64,000 nucleotides of DNA, from contig JADMNL010000028.1 in assembly GCA_016271365.2 (NCBI GenBank), forward strand, positions 52,594,001-52,658,000, given 5' to 3'. Below the pieces are notes generated by a model that was given only the letters and a program-made list of their open reading frames with translations, was not told where the DNA came from and did no database searches. Both the position numbers and the translations under genes were made by a program. This DNA comes from Neoceratodus forsteri. Lineage: Eukaryota > Chordata > Ceratodontiformes > Ceratodontidae. Shown here piece after piece: positions 9,884 through 20,930 of the stretch (position 1 is the first letter of the stretch; each line of letters opens with the position of its first letter).

Positions 9884-11485
9884 CAGTGGCATGAAAAAGT
9901 ATTTGCCCCCTTCCTGATTTTCTCTATTATTGCATATTTGTCACACTGGATGTTTTCAGGTCTTTAGAGAAAATGTAATATTAGATAAAGGGAACCTGAG
10001 TGAACAAATAACACTTGTTTTTTATTTTTTTATTTCACCTATTTAATGAAAAAGTTAACCAACACCAACTGGCACTGTGTGAAAAGTAATTGCCCCTTAC
10101 ACTTAATAACTGGTTACGCCACATTTAGCTGCAATGACTGCAACCAAACACTTCCTATAATTCAATATCAGTCTTTCACATCGCTGTGGAGGAATTTTAA
10201 CTCACTCTTCCTTGCAGAACTGCTTTAATTCAGTAACATTTGTAGGTTTCGAGCATGAACTGCTCGTTTCAGGTTCTGCCACAGCATCTCTATTGGGTTT
10301 AAGTCTGGACTTTGACTAGGCCACTCCAAAACTTTAATTTTACTTCTTTTTAGCCATTCTGATGTGGACTTGCTTTTGTATTTTGGATCATTGTCTTGCT
10401 GCATGACCCAACTACGCTTCAGCTTCAGCTGACGGAAGGATGACCGGACATTCTCCTTAAGAATTTTCTGGTACAGAGCAGAATTCATGGTTCCTTTAAT
10501 TTTGGCAAGTCATCCAGGTCCTTAGGCAGCAAAGCATCCCCACACCATCACACTACCACCACCATGTTTGACTGTTGGTATGGTGATCTTACTGTGGAAT
10601 GCTGTGTTTGCTTTACGCGAGACATTATGGGATCCATGTTGTCCAAAAAGTTCCACTTTGGACTCATCTGTCCATAGAACATTTTCCCAAAAGGCTTGTG
10701 GATCATCCAGGTGCTTTTGGCAAATGAGAGACGAGCATTTATGTTCTTCTTGGTTGAGTGGTTTCACTTTGCTACTCACATGAAGCCCATTTTTGCCCAG
10801 TCTCTTTCTGATTGTGGAGTCATGAACACTGACCTTAGCTGGAGGCAAGAGAAGCCTGCAGTTCTTTGGATGTTGTTTTAGGATCCTTTGAGACTTCCTG
10901 GATGATTTTACGCTGCGCCTTTGAGTAATTTCTTGGCAGGCCACCCACTCCTGGGAAGATTCACTACTGTTCCAAGTGTTCTCCATTTGGAGATTATGGC
11001 TCTCACTGTGGTTTGATGGAGTCCCAGAGCCTTAGAAATAGCTTTGTAACCCTTCCAGACTGATAGAGGGCAACACATTTTTCTGATCTTTTCAGGAACT
11101 TCCTTTGATCATGGCATAATGTGCTGGTTGAATCTTTGTGCTGGCAATGTGACTCTGATGGTAAGGGTCAAAATAAGTGAGGTTTATATTGAGCAGGGCT
11201 GGCTGTAATCAAGCCTGGCTGTGTTCAATCAGCTGACTCTAATTATCATTTTAATTGGGTTGATTTAACTGAGGGGCAATTACTTTTTCACACAGTGCCA
11301 GTTGGTGTTGGTTAACTTTTTTCATTAAATAAATGAAATAAGTAAAAAAAAAAAGTGTTATTTGTTCACTCAGGTTCCCTTTATCTAATATTATATTTTG
11401 TCTAAAGACCTGAAAACATCCAGTGTGACAAATATGCAATAATAAAGAAAATCAGGAAGGGGGCAAATACTTTTTCATGCCACTG
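9884..11485 (-). mobile_element. Tc1/mariner-like transposon in unit A
   Basis: Both ends carry an inverted repeat starting CAGTGGCATGAAAAAGTATT and continuing about 80 bp with few differences. A TA dinucleotide flanks each end (9882-9883 and 11486-11487), the Tc1 target-site signature. Units B and C have the uninterrupted target ACTTACCTAG/ACTCACCTAG at 26530 and 37377, so this insertion came after the triplication or was confined to this copy. A secondary inverted match inside the ends (TAATATT... ATAATATTA region with the CAGTTGGTGTTGGTTAACTT block) gives long subterminal repeats of about 200 bp. The transposase inside is broken. Confidence 0.95.
10225..11125 (-). pseudogene. Tc1-like transposase, DD34E, frameshifted
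   Basis: This protein would cut and paste the element at TA sites. The helix-turn-helix N-terminus (about 11085-10990) encodes a YQSGKGYKAISKAL-type block but is out of frame with its natural Met because of a stop after about six codons. The catalytic core is visible: first Asp in VLWTDESK (about 10690), second Asp in MQQDNDPKY, and Glu in DLNPIEMLW, with 34 residues between the second Asp and the Glu. A frameshift between 10522 and 10488, just after MVWGCFAA, separates the first Asp from the rest. Confidence 0.9.
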
Positions 11486-12485
11486 TACCTAGCTCCTATT
11501 CTCTATAATATACTTCAGAAATCATAAGCTATACTTGGTGATAAGCTTGGAGTTTCATTTGTTTTTTACATGCACGTACTGATGTATTTTATGATATAAT
11601 GGGTACATCAAAGTACTATATGCATTGTTTCTACATCAATATATTTTAGAGTCAAATATCCCTGCATCCTAAGAAATGGTGAGAGTTTGACCTTCTATCT
11701 CATATAATACTGGAGAAAGCATCCTATAAAATTGTGATGGTATAGCAATGTAAAAAACACTACATTCATATAAACAAACTGAGATCATACGCAAATGTAT
11801 TTTCTCCACATGCATGTAACACCCTTATGTAGTGTCCTGATCATGGTAAAGAGACTTAAAAATGTAAGAGTCATAAAACAGTTTATATTATGAACTACTA
11901 GCGCATACGATTGCCATAATATCGGGCTCTGCATGTATATTGCTGTTAATATAATGCAACAATGCATAAAGTACATCTACATACCGATTACATTGATGTA
12001 CAAACACCATAACGAAAACATCTAACAGAATATTTAAAAAAATTACTTTTTAACACTTTTCAGAGTCTTTTTCTGTTACATGAAAGACATACATAATAAT
12101 TGCATCATTTTGGACAATAAAGTATTTCCAAAATGGTCTAATCACATTACATAAAATCCTTACTCCTCCCCAGTAGCCCCCAACTCATCTCCCCATGCTC
12201 TCATAGGCTACAGCTACGAAAGCGCCAGAAGATAACAAAACTGAAACTTCATTCTGACAGAACATAATATGCTTTAAGCCTTGTGGTCCTACCAGTTAAT
12301 TCAGGAAACTTGCTGGAATATATATCTTCACAAAGTGCACACACATGCACAGAACACTGAGTTTCTGATCCTCGACCTGATGCCACTGTTGCTCTGCACT
12401 GTAATGACAACATAATGAAGCAGTAATACAGTTTTTGTGTGTCCAGTCAGGCAAATTCTTTGTGCCCAGTTTGTTGTTTTTACAG
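11486..12485. other. conserved A/T-rich spacer, unit A
   Basis: About 1 kb of A/T-rich DNA present in all three units (B 26537-27559, C 37378-38440) and not matching any element in the window. It has no convincing open frame. Its right end is a polypyrimidine tract leading to CAG, directly before the exon-like island. Confidence 0.6.
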
Positions 12486-12512
12486 AATATAGGTCTGAAA
12501 TCAGATGATGAG
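12486..12512 (+). other. exon-like 27-nt island with splice sites, unit A
   Basis: A pyrimidine-rich tract ending TTGTTTTTACAG is followed by 27 nt and then GTAAGCC, a strong donor. The only open frame is phase 0 and reads NIGLKSDDE; the other two frames contain stops. The island is identical in unit B (27560-27586). In unit C (38441-38467) a change makes the last codon TAG. It may be a remnant microexon of a host gene carried by the duplicated segment, or coincidence. The CR1 fragment begins directly downstream. Confidence 0.35.
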
Positions 12513-15500
12513 GTAAGCCAGCTCATGACTTTATTACACAAGGGCCTCAATATTCTCACATCTGTGACCACCTTTCAAGCCTCTCCAGGCCCCTCTTCAT
12601 TTTCTGCACCCCTTCTGGAGTATTCACCTTGTTGCAGATCTTGGTGTTATCTGCAAACAGGCAGACCTTTCCTTCCAGCCCCTCTGCAATGTCACTAATG
12701 AAGAAATTGAACGGGTTGGTTCTAGTACTGATCCCTGTGGTACCCTGCTGGTCACTCCCCTCTCCCCAGATTGTACCTCCTTTACCACAACCCTCTGTCT
12801 CCCGGTAACCAGTTCCTAACCCAGTTCACCACCTTGTCTTCCATGACTAGAGAACCCATCTTTTTAATCAGCCTTCTATGTGGGACAGTGTCAAAAGCTT
12901 GCTGAAATCTAGGAAGGCGACGTCTACCGCCACTCTCGGATTTACTTCTCTAGTCACCCAATCACAAAAATCTATTAGACTGATTTGACATGACATTCCT
13001 GCTGTGAGTCCATGTTGCCTCAGATCCTGAGCACCGCTGGATTTCAGATGTGCCACTATCCTTTCTTTCAGCAGTGTCTCCATGATCTTTCCCACCACTG
13101 AGCTGAGGCTGACTGGCCTGTAGTTTCCCACCTCCTCCCTACTGCTGCTTTTGTGCAGTGGGACTACATAGGTCCTCCTCCAGTCCTCTGGATCCACACC
13201 AGTGTTGAGTGACTGCATGAACAGGGCTGCCAGAGGTGCTGCTAGTTCCCTTCTCAGCTCAGGTGGATGTCGTCAGGCCCTATGGTCTTATCCACCTTCA
13301 GATTTGTGAGTTCCTCCAGAACTCACTCCACTGCGAATGGACAGGTGTCCATGACCCCCCCCTCCCTTTGCCTCTACAATCAACTGTGGTCCTTGAGCCT
13401 CCCCCTCCTTAGTGAATACTGAGCAGAAGTATTTGTTCTGTTTTTGCCTTGCCAGATCTCCCTCCTTACACTCTTCCTTCTCCCCTTTGAGCCTCACAAT
13501 CCCCTCGTTTTTCTTCTTTCACTGATGAACCTATAAAATCCCTTATCCCCTTTGTTTACAGACCATGCTAAAAAATCTTCTGTCTGCATCATTACTCTCC
13601 TAACAGCTTTCCCTGCTTCCCTCAGACACTCATGGTACAGCTCCCTGTCCTCCTCCCTTTCACTCCCCTTATATTTCCTGAAACTCAACCTTTTAGCCTT
13701 GATTTTGTCCCCAACCTCTTTAGAGAACCTTAATGGTTTCCTCTACTTTTCCCTTTGGTCACTTTCCTAATGCATTGGTTTGTTATCTCCACCAAGGCTC
13801 CTTTCAGTTTCTCCCATTGTTCCTGCACGCTCTCTATTACTCCTACCATCCCCAGGACTGCTTGTACTGTATATAACTACATATTTCAGTGAAATCCGCC
13901 ATCCTGAAATCGAATACTCTAGCCCTTGTGTGGCTTAACTTAGTCCATGCCTCCATGCTGAACCACACCATGTGGTGGCCACTGGACCCAATCTGCCCTT
14001 CTACCTGCATTTCTTCAACTCTGTTCCTGTTGGTCCATACCAGGACCAGAATCAACTTGTCCCTGGTTGGCTCATGCACCAGCTGCCTGTCCAACCACCT
14101 GCAGGGATTCAAGGATGGCTGTGCTTCTGGCTGAAAGAGCTACCTGGGTGGCCCAATTTACGTCTGGCATATTGAAAGCCCCCAGTAGCCAGATTTCACC
14201 TTTGGCAGCCATGTCATGTATGTTCTCCTCTGGTTTCCTGTCTACTTCCTCCTTCTGTGTCAGAGATCTGTAGAACGCCCCTGTGAATACTGCTGTTCTA
14301 TTCCCTGGCTCCAGGGTGACTAACATTAGTGCAGCCTTCCTCTGTCTTCCCTGAACTTCTGTAGGCTTTATACCATCTCTGATGTACAAGGCCACTCCCC
14401 CAGCCTTTTTACCCTCCCTGTTCCTCCTGAACAGTGTATGGCCTAGTATACTGAGTTCCCAGCCATGATTAGCAGAGTACCACGTCTCTCTTATTGCTGC
14501 TATGTCAAGGTCTGCATCTGCCAGCAAGGCCTACAGGTGTAGAACTTTATTTCCTAGGCTATGGGCATTGTTTTGACATAACTTTCGTGTTTTACAGTCT
14601 GCCTCTCTCTCTGTTATTCTCCTCTCCAGCGCTTCTCCAACACCCTGGTTTCTTTCCGATGTACTCAACCCCTTCGTAGATTACCCATTACACATTCTCA
14701 CCTGCTTGCCCTCCTGCCTGCTTTAGCTGTTCCTGAAGTCACTTATTTTCCTGCATGTTCCCATGAGGGGGAATGTTCTTAAGCCTCCTGATATCCTTGG
14801 CTCTCCACCTTGACCAGTTTAAATGCTCACAGCTAAAGCATTTAAAGTTCTCAGTAAGGATCACGGTCCCCTTCTCGGACAGATGCAGGCTGTCCTACTT
14901 ATATAAGCTCACATCTGCCCATGTCAGGCCTCAGTCCCCTGTGAAGCCCAAACCCTCCCTTCCATACCAATCCTTCAATCAGGAGTTGAAGGTATGAATG
15001 TGGAGTGCCCTAGCTTGCCCTGTGTTGTGGACAGGTAGCACCTCCAAGAATGAGATGGGGCATGCTAGCTATTTTACATTTCACCAGCTTCCTAAAACCT
15101 CCTGGATCCTGGCTAACTCCACACTTCTCTTAGGCATGTCATTGTTCCTGGGTGGACAATGACATCTGGCTGCTCCCTCCTAGCTATTGCCCTAGCAATC
15201 TTATGGATCCGCTTCCCATCCCTCCATGCAGTGCTTCCAGGGTTGCATTTGATCTCCCTCTTTGCACTGATAGATGTCCCTTTCTCCACTTCCAGGACAA
15301 TAGAGTCCCCCCTTAGATAAGCTTCTCCTCCTCTGGGGATGCCTGCCTCCCTTCCCTGAAGCTTCATCCTGGAGGACCCACCCATCCTCCCTGACCCCAA
15401 CCTCAGGTTTCTGGGTAAGGCTTTCCCATTCCTCCAAAACAGTGTAGGAGTTACTAAGCAGGACCAGTTGGGGGATGTGCTTTTGCCCCCCCTCACCTTC

Positions 15501-15790
15501 CCTGAGCCCACCATAGTCCAATCACTTCTCTTCCCGGGCATCCTTTGAGGTACAGGATGTGCACCTGGTAGTCTCTGTTTGGGGGTGGATGCCGCCTTCA
15601 GCTTGGCCAACTCTGCTCAGAGAAAGGCAATGTCCCCCCTCAGCCCAGAGAGGAGCCTGCAGATAGGGCAGCATCACAGCCTCCAGAATGTCTCCCTGAA
15701 GACAGCTGCTCCACAACCACTGTACTGCACCACTCCCATCATGTCTGTTTCTCTCCTCAATCTACTGCCTGCTTGAGACAACTATTTATT
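12513..15790 (-). pseudogene. CR1 fragment with ORF1, endonuclease and RT core, unit A
   Basis: Minus-strand LINE lacking its 3' end. From 5' to 3': ORF1 (15610-15113) with a GDSIVLEV-type SGNH block and DVIVHPGT; endonuclease (14527-13843) with IAAIRETWYS and DVNWATQ, where the usual GDFN reads GAFN; and RT (13500-12560) with EDWRRTYVVPLHKS, NYRPVSLSSVVGKIMETLLK and VDVAFLDFSK. The fragment ends just after the FADDTKICN block, at ERWSQM-like sequence best seen in unit B. The remaining RT C-terminus and 3' UTR are absent. Frameshifts are scattered. Confidence 0.85.
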
Positions 15791-17360
15791 ATCTCCCGAA
15801 TATTTTGTTTTCTTTTTTGTTATGGTTTTTGCTGCTGACATGTAACATTTTAACACCAAATTGTGCATCCATACATGATAAGCATGTAGGGAACTAACCC
15901 TAGAGATACTTAAATAAACCCAAAGTCGATTGGCTAGCAAAATATATATCCAAACTGGAGACTTCTACAGATGCCACCCAGAGTGGCTGTGACCTACAGC
16001 TGTTTATCGGAGTTAAAACATCAAAATAAAAAGCAGGAACACTGCTGTCCTGAAAGTGGTTAAAATCTTACCTTAGCAAGCTCAGGACACTTAATAAGCA
16101 TCTAGTGGGCAACTCTGAAGTGAAACCCTTGCTATGATATTTCTGAGACACTGCTTTTGCCTTTTGTAAATGTGTCCAGGTAGCTGTCAGTCAGAGAGCC
16201 AGTCTGCAGTAACACCTGAGGTCACCATCATCATTATCGTGTCATCATGCAGCAGCAGCAGCAGTGCCAGTCAGGAATAAATCCCCTCCTCCCTTTCCTC
16301 ATGTAGTTGTACCAAGCATGTTTGTTTTTTTGATATTTTTTGGGAGTGCGCTGTGATAGCAACATTCATATTTGGTAGAACTGCCTGGGGAAAGGCATTG
16401 GGGTGATTTAGTTTTAACTGGCTGCTTGATGAAATGAGGATGATATGATAAATGGCTTAACAAACATGTTTTTTCAGTGACCTTAGCTAGTCCATGTGGA
16501 AATCAGATGGAAAACACTGCAGTCCGTAAAATAAAAGGGGCATATCACCCCAGATATTGGAAAAATACTGAATTCTTTGTCACCAGTTCGACTATTGCAC
16601 ATAATTAGGAGGGATTTCACTGTGCTGGTTCCATCTATCCTTACATAGTGCTACGGCTTGCAGCTGCTGTTCCATTACCGACTGTCACCTGCAAGTTAGG
16701 ATTTCAGGGTGTGAAAGTTCTATAGATGTATCCCATCACCAAGTTTTGTTTAAGTTATGCCATTTGTCATATTCTGTCACATTTTCTTGCATTTATAAAC
16801 TAGCAAGAAAAATTTCACAGATTTTAGTGGTTGAGAGAAGTCATCTGACTCTGCATTAAATCTTTATAAATGCAGGTCCGTGCTGAATTTCATTTCCTCT
16901 CCCCCTCACCCCCAAAAAAGAAATCTGCTGGAATACGTTATTGCTATCCTTAATCCCCCACCCCAATTAGGGTTTAACTGCTGCATTCCTCAGCCTCATA
17001 ATGGATTCTTCCAACCCCAATCCACATGGAAACGCAGTGGTGGGACAGGGTGGGCAACAGCAGCAGGTGGAGCTGCAACTTGAGGGCAGGCAATCCCTTT
17101 GACCTACAATCTGACCTGCAGTCTCATCCCTATGGTGGGTGAATGAGAAAATAAAACTGATTGGGAATAGAAAGACGGGTCACACTGCAGGGATGGAGTT
17201 GCATAGTATAGATTTTGGCATATTTTTTGTGTACTGTAGTTTTCTGACAAACAGACAGGGTTTTACTGTCGATTATTGTCTCGCTTGTACACATTCCTTG
17301 CAATACAAACATACGCTCAGACAGCTGGGATGGGCTGTACAGTACTTATATTGACAGTAT
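15791..17360. other. conserved spacer, unit A
   Basis: About 1.6 kb of A/T-rich DNA shared with B (30841-32414) and C (41590-42274 plus 45612-46537). It includes a short CAG/CAT-rich stretch (16225-16275). No gene is convincing: candidate splice-like sites occur but no open frame is kept across copies. Confidence 0.55.
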
Positions 17361-17921
17361 GGCCTGGATATTCAGACTGGCACTAGGCTGGGGCGCAATT
17401 GTTTGCTCCGCTGAACCAAGTTGCACTAGAGCACAACATTGATATATTCAGAAGTGATGTGCCATGGCGCTTCCCTTCTGAATATATCACAAAATGCAGC
17501 TGGTGCAAATACAGTGCACCAGTGCATTCCCCTGACAGGTATGAATACCCAGAATGGGAAATGCACTGGAGTATCAGAGTTACGCTGGGTGCAAGTTCTT
17601 GATATTCAGACAAACATGTGCAAATGGTGCCATTTTGCATGCAAGGAGCAGATAGTGCCATTTGCCTGTCATTATGGTCCCATTTTTGTGTGTTGTGCAA
17701 GGCTGGCAACCAAAATGCACCTGGCACCCTGCACAGCATGTGGTCCCTGTGCCAGGTTCCGGAGTAGTACCTCCTCCCAATACTCTACCCTGATCCACCA
17801 TAATTGTTTACAGTAAAGTTCACTGGTATTCTAGTGGTCTCCCTGCCACACCCGAGTTCAATCCCTGTTATTGAAAAAATATAGTTTCTCTGGTCGCCTA
17901 GTCATGCCCCCACCCCCACCC

Positions 17922-18310
17922 ACACAGGACACCTACCTGTCCTGCTTCTCAGCTCCGGTCATCGGTGGGCAGAAAACCTGCCAGGACACCCCTGTGGCTG
18001 CATGCTGAATGATGTCTTACAGTATCACCTGCAAGCTCATTGATCCACACAGTGGACCAATGGGCTTGTGTTGTGTACTGTAATAGTCATTCACAACATT
18101 GTGAATGAACGACAATTTACAAAGTTGTGAGTGACTATTACAGTACACACTGCAAGCTTATTGCTTCACTGTGTGGACCGTTGAGCATGCAGGTGATACT
18201 GTAAGCTGTCATTCAAGGGACAGCCATGGAGGTGGCAGGTGGGTGTGCTGCCCACTGATGAGCTGGGGCCCGTGGAGGGTAGGGGTCCTGTGTGGGTGGG
18301 AATACCACTG
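17922..18310. repeat. core palindrome of the foldback element, unit A
   Basis: CCCACCCACACAGGAC on the left (about 17918-17933) pairs with GTCCTGTGTGGGTGGG on the right (about 18286-18301). Inward follow TTACAGTATCACCTGCA with TGCAGGTGATACTGTAA, and the innermost 25-bp arms 18073-18097 and 18124-18148 with one mismatch. Both arms stay recognisable over nearly 190 bp. The copies at 32960-33350 (B) and 47085-47480 (C) keep the structure. Confidence 0.85.
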
Positions 18311-18389
18311 GAGTACCAGGGCACTGGGTGGGAGGACTGTTAATTTCCAGGATCAGGGTTTGGCTGGGAGGGGGAGCTCCCAAGGAAAA

Positions 18390-18730
18390 TAGCAATTTTT
18401 CAACAATGGGGGATCAGACTCGGGTGTGGGAGGGAGGGGGACTGGACTACAAGTGAAAATAAAATTTTTCAATAACCGGGCTCAAAATCTGGTGTAGGAG
18501 TTGGGACCATGAGACTACCAGGGAGAATGTAATTTTTCAATAATGGTAATTGACTTGGGTGTGGGAGGGAGGACCACAAGACTAACAGAGAAAGTATTAA
18601 TTGTTCAATAATGCGGCTCGGTCTCAGGTGTGGGGAGGGCCACTAGATTTCCAGGGAAAATATAATTGTTCAATAATGTGAATCGGAATCGGGTGTGGGA
18701 GGGGGGACCATGAGACTACCAGGGCCCATG
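18390..18730 (+). repeat. roughly 62-bp minisatellite in the foldback element, unit A
   Basis: About five and a half tandem units built around TTTTTCAATAATGG, then a CTCGG/TGTGGGAGG block and a GACTACCAGGGA block. Units differ by substitutions and small indels. One to two units in inverted orientation are in the left arm at 17820-17905. Unit B carries the same array at 33440-33775. Unit C carries it split by insertions (47740-47909 and 54217-54485). Confidence 0.85.
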
Positions 18731-19091
18731 GTGAATGCTTATGCCACACGTGTTCTGGAGTAGCCACCCACAGCTGGCGGCTGCTATGCTACCTTACAAT
18801 ACAGCAGCCCACCTGTGGGCAGCTACCAGTTAGGCCTGTTGTTTACAGGTGTAACTTTGTGCCCATGTATCTGGCACATCCTCAGATGTATCAGCAGAAT
18901 GCCACACATCCGGCTGAATATCAAGATGTCGCATATGAATGGGACATACCTGGGTTATGCCGCATACATTATCTTTGTGCTATAGCACGTCCGGAATTAC
19001 TCCTTTGAATTCCCTATCTGAATATTGCCCCAGGGTGCATTTTTTGGGTTGTACCAGTCCAACTCAGTTAGCTTCTTTGAATATCTAGCCC

Positions 19092-20289
19092 TATATATGC
19101 AAATCTCAACCAATAGCTTCTCAGTTCAAGTTTCAGTATAAACCGGTCTCACAGACTCTGAATACAGACCATCCAGACCTCGATGATCCGGACTGATCAG
19201 AGGTTCTCCAGGCTGTTGGTAGTCAGGATTCTATAGATTTTAACAGGGACACAAGATCTGGGGCCTGAGATGACTTTATATTAATATGTTTGCTTTTGTT
19301 TGTTTCTTTAATTCCATTTTATCATTTTATTTATATTCTGTCAACTACTAGTAAAAAGAAACCAAGTAGAATTAATGTATTATGATGTCAGAGTAAATTT
19401 ATTGTCAAAGGGCAGTGTATTTTAAGGAAAACTATAAACCTGCTTTCACACTTAATGTAAAGAAATAGCACTATCACAAAATACTACATATAATAGTAAT
19501 ACATGACTTCTGATAACCTGTGATCTTTTGTTATAATCTACAAGTGACTTCAGCCCATCGCAGCAGCAGTTGGAATTCGCTTGCAATGCTGGTGATCTGG
19601 GTTGAGAATGGACCAGAGCATCGGAAGGCTGGCGGGAGAAGGATGAGTGTTCTGCAGACTGCTAACATTTCTTCAGGGAGAGGTGCGGGAGAGTGCCAGG
19701 TGCTTGATGGACCCCTTAAGGAGAGCATGGGACATAGAAGCAACCAGTGCCAGTATGTTGAGGGGATGGGATGGATGGAGGTTGTCATTGCATGTTCATG
19801 CCTCCCTTACAGTGTGGAAAAATCTCCACTGCCCGTGGCCTTGATGACATTCGCCCCTGCTGCTTTCATTGGTCCCAAGCTGACTCCCAACTTATCCCAA
19901 AGTTCATGGCGCTATAGGCCAGGTGCCATGACCCCGGCCTTGGGCATAAAGCCATGGGGTATCAGGAGTGTGCCTCATATGAGGTGAAGCGGCAGGGTCT
20001 GTGACTGGACGAGGGTTCTGGTGTGGGCAGTGGCCAAAAGAAATAAAAAAAATAATGTAATCTAGCAGGTGAGATCTTCTTCACAGCCAGATACTACTTG
20101 GGAAGAAAAAATAAAACCAGCTGTTTAAAGAATATAAAAATGTAACAGATGCACCACAATGATGTAAACATATAAAAGGCACAGTTTATTGCTGAAAAGT
20201 ATCTATTTTTGTTTTAAAAGATTGAATAATATTTTTGTTTCTCATTGAATTACATTGGTCTCCTAATAGAAACATACAAATCTATTAAG
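19092..20289. other. conserved spacer, unit A
   Basis: About 1.2 kb shared with B (34148-35389) and C (54857-55393, cut by a CR1). The left third is A/T-rich. The middle (19540-20040) is more G/C-rich with open stretches such as 19520-19987, but these are not kept open in unit B and look spurious. Confidence 0.5.
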
Positions 20290-20750
20290 CGAATAAGACA
20301 GAATGTGCTCACCTAATCTGCCCATTTCCCAACATTACTGCTGCAACCCCAGATTCTATTTGAACTGCAGTTCTGCTCTGCAAATCTCAAGAGTACCCTT
20401 TTCTCTGTTCTATGCACTACTGAAACCCCGTATTGTTTCCACCCACCACTTCTGCTGGAAAAGGCTGTTTCATGGCCCCACCACCATCTCAGTGCAAAAG
20501 TACCTGTCTAACATTACCCCTGACCTTCCACCCTTCAGCCTCATTTCAAACCCCCTTGTTTTTGTGCAGAGTTTTCTCTGAAATATGCTGTCCACATGTA
20601 CTCTCTGTTTATTGCCTTAATGTACTCAAACATCTTTATCGCAACTCCCTCCACCTTCTTTCTCTAGTGAATAGATATGTTAGATCATAGTCCTTTCTCT
20701 CAGGGCCTCTGGATGCATATACCACCTTTATTTGCCCTTCTCTGGACTGA
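20290..20750 (-). pseudogene. CR1 3'-end fragment closing unit A
   Basis: The minus strand encodes the conserved CR1 ORF2 C-terminal tail: a FFCTEMVVGPWNS-type block followed by AEVV. This is the region that ends at HFFTERVVAGWNALP in CR1 LINE 1. The fragment's 5' side is cut exactly where unit B begins with the foldback apex stem. It is therefore joined to an unrelated endonuclease fragment, not to its own RT. Confidence 0.7.
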
Positions 20751-20751
20751 G

Positions 20752-20930
20752 AGCAAGCTGTATGTTGCTCATAATTACAGCTTCCCCTCAATGCCACCAC
20801 TTTGAGTTTTAAGATGACATGGAAATGGATGCAGACCTATTTTGATTTCCAGTTGATTGATATCTTCCTGTATCACTGCTTCTGACACCTACAGCGAAGT
20901 TCAGTACCTAGTCTGAAATATCTTTTCAGG
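20752..20930. repeat. right arm only of the foldback MITE, unit B
   Basis: Matches the right arm of the 8215-8560 palindrome from its apex stem outward (GCAAGCTGTATGTTGCTCAT, then CTTCTGACACCTACAG at about 20880). The left arm is absent and replaced by the CR1 3' fragment that ends unit A. Confidence 0.8.

Larger units (their letters stand above)
17361..19091. mobile_element. foldback-type DNA transposon (non-autonomous), unit A
   Basis: Ends are imperfect inverted repeats: GGCCTGGATATTCAG at the left and the complement of GGGCTAGATATTCAA at the right. TAT flanks both sides as a possible 3-bp target duplication. The whole 1.7 kb folds on itself. The left arm (to about 18098) matches the reverse complement of the right arm, with a strong palindrome at 18073-18148. 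A roughly 62-bp minisatellite is expanded in the right arm and present as 1-2 units in the left. No transposase is encoded. This architecture resembles Foldback/Galileo-type elements; the superfamily is not identified. Present at the same place in B and C, so it predates the triplication. Confidence 0.6.
8371..20750. repeat. segmental tandem duplication, unit A
   Basis: The first of three head-to-tail copies of the same segment. After subtracting the Tc1-like insertion (1602 bp) the core is about 10.8 kb. Landmarks and their partners: ACCTAGCTCCTATTCTCTAT at 11487 (B 26539, C 37380); the 27-nt exon-like island at 12486 (B 27560, C 38441); GACATCTGGCTGCTCCCTCC at 15160 (B 30221, C about 40909 with one change); and the palindrome GTGTACTGTAATAGTC at 18073 (B 33127, C 47245). 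Confidence 0.93.

Noticed and set aside
16060..16330. Possible minus-strand exon ending at a GTAAGATT donor (16075-16060)
   Set aside because: The donor match is good in all three units, but no open frame or acceptor is preserved upstream.
19520..19987. 155-codon + strand frame in the unit A spacer
   Set aside because: The corresponding sequence in unit B is broken differently and shows no protein-like conservation.
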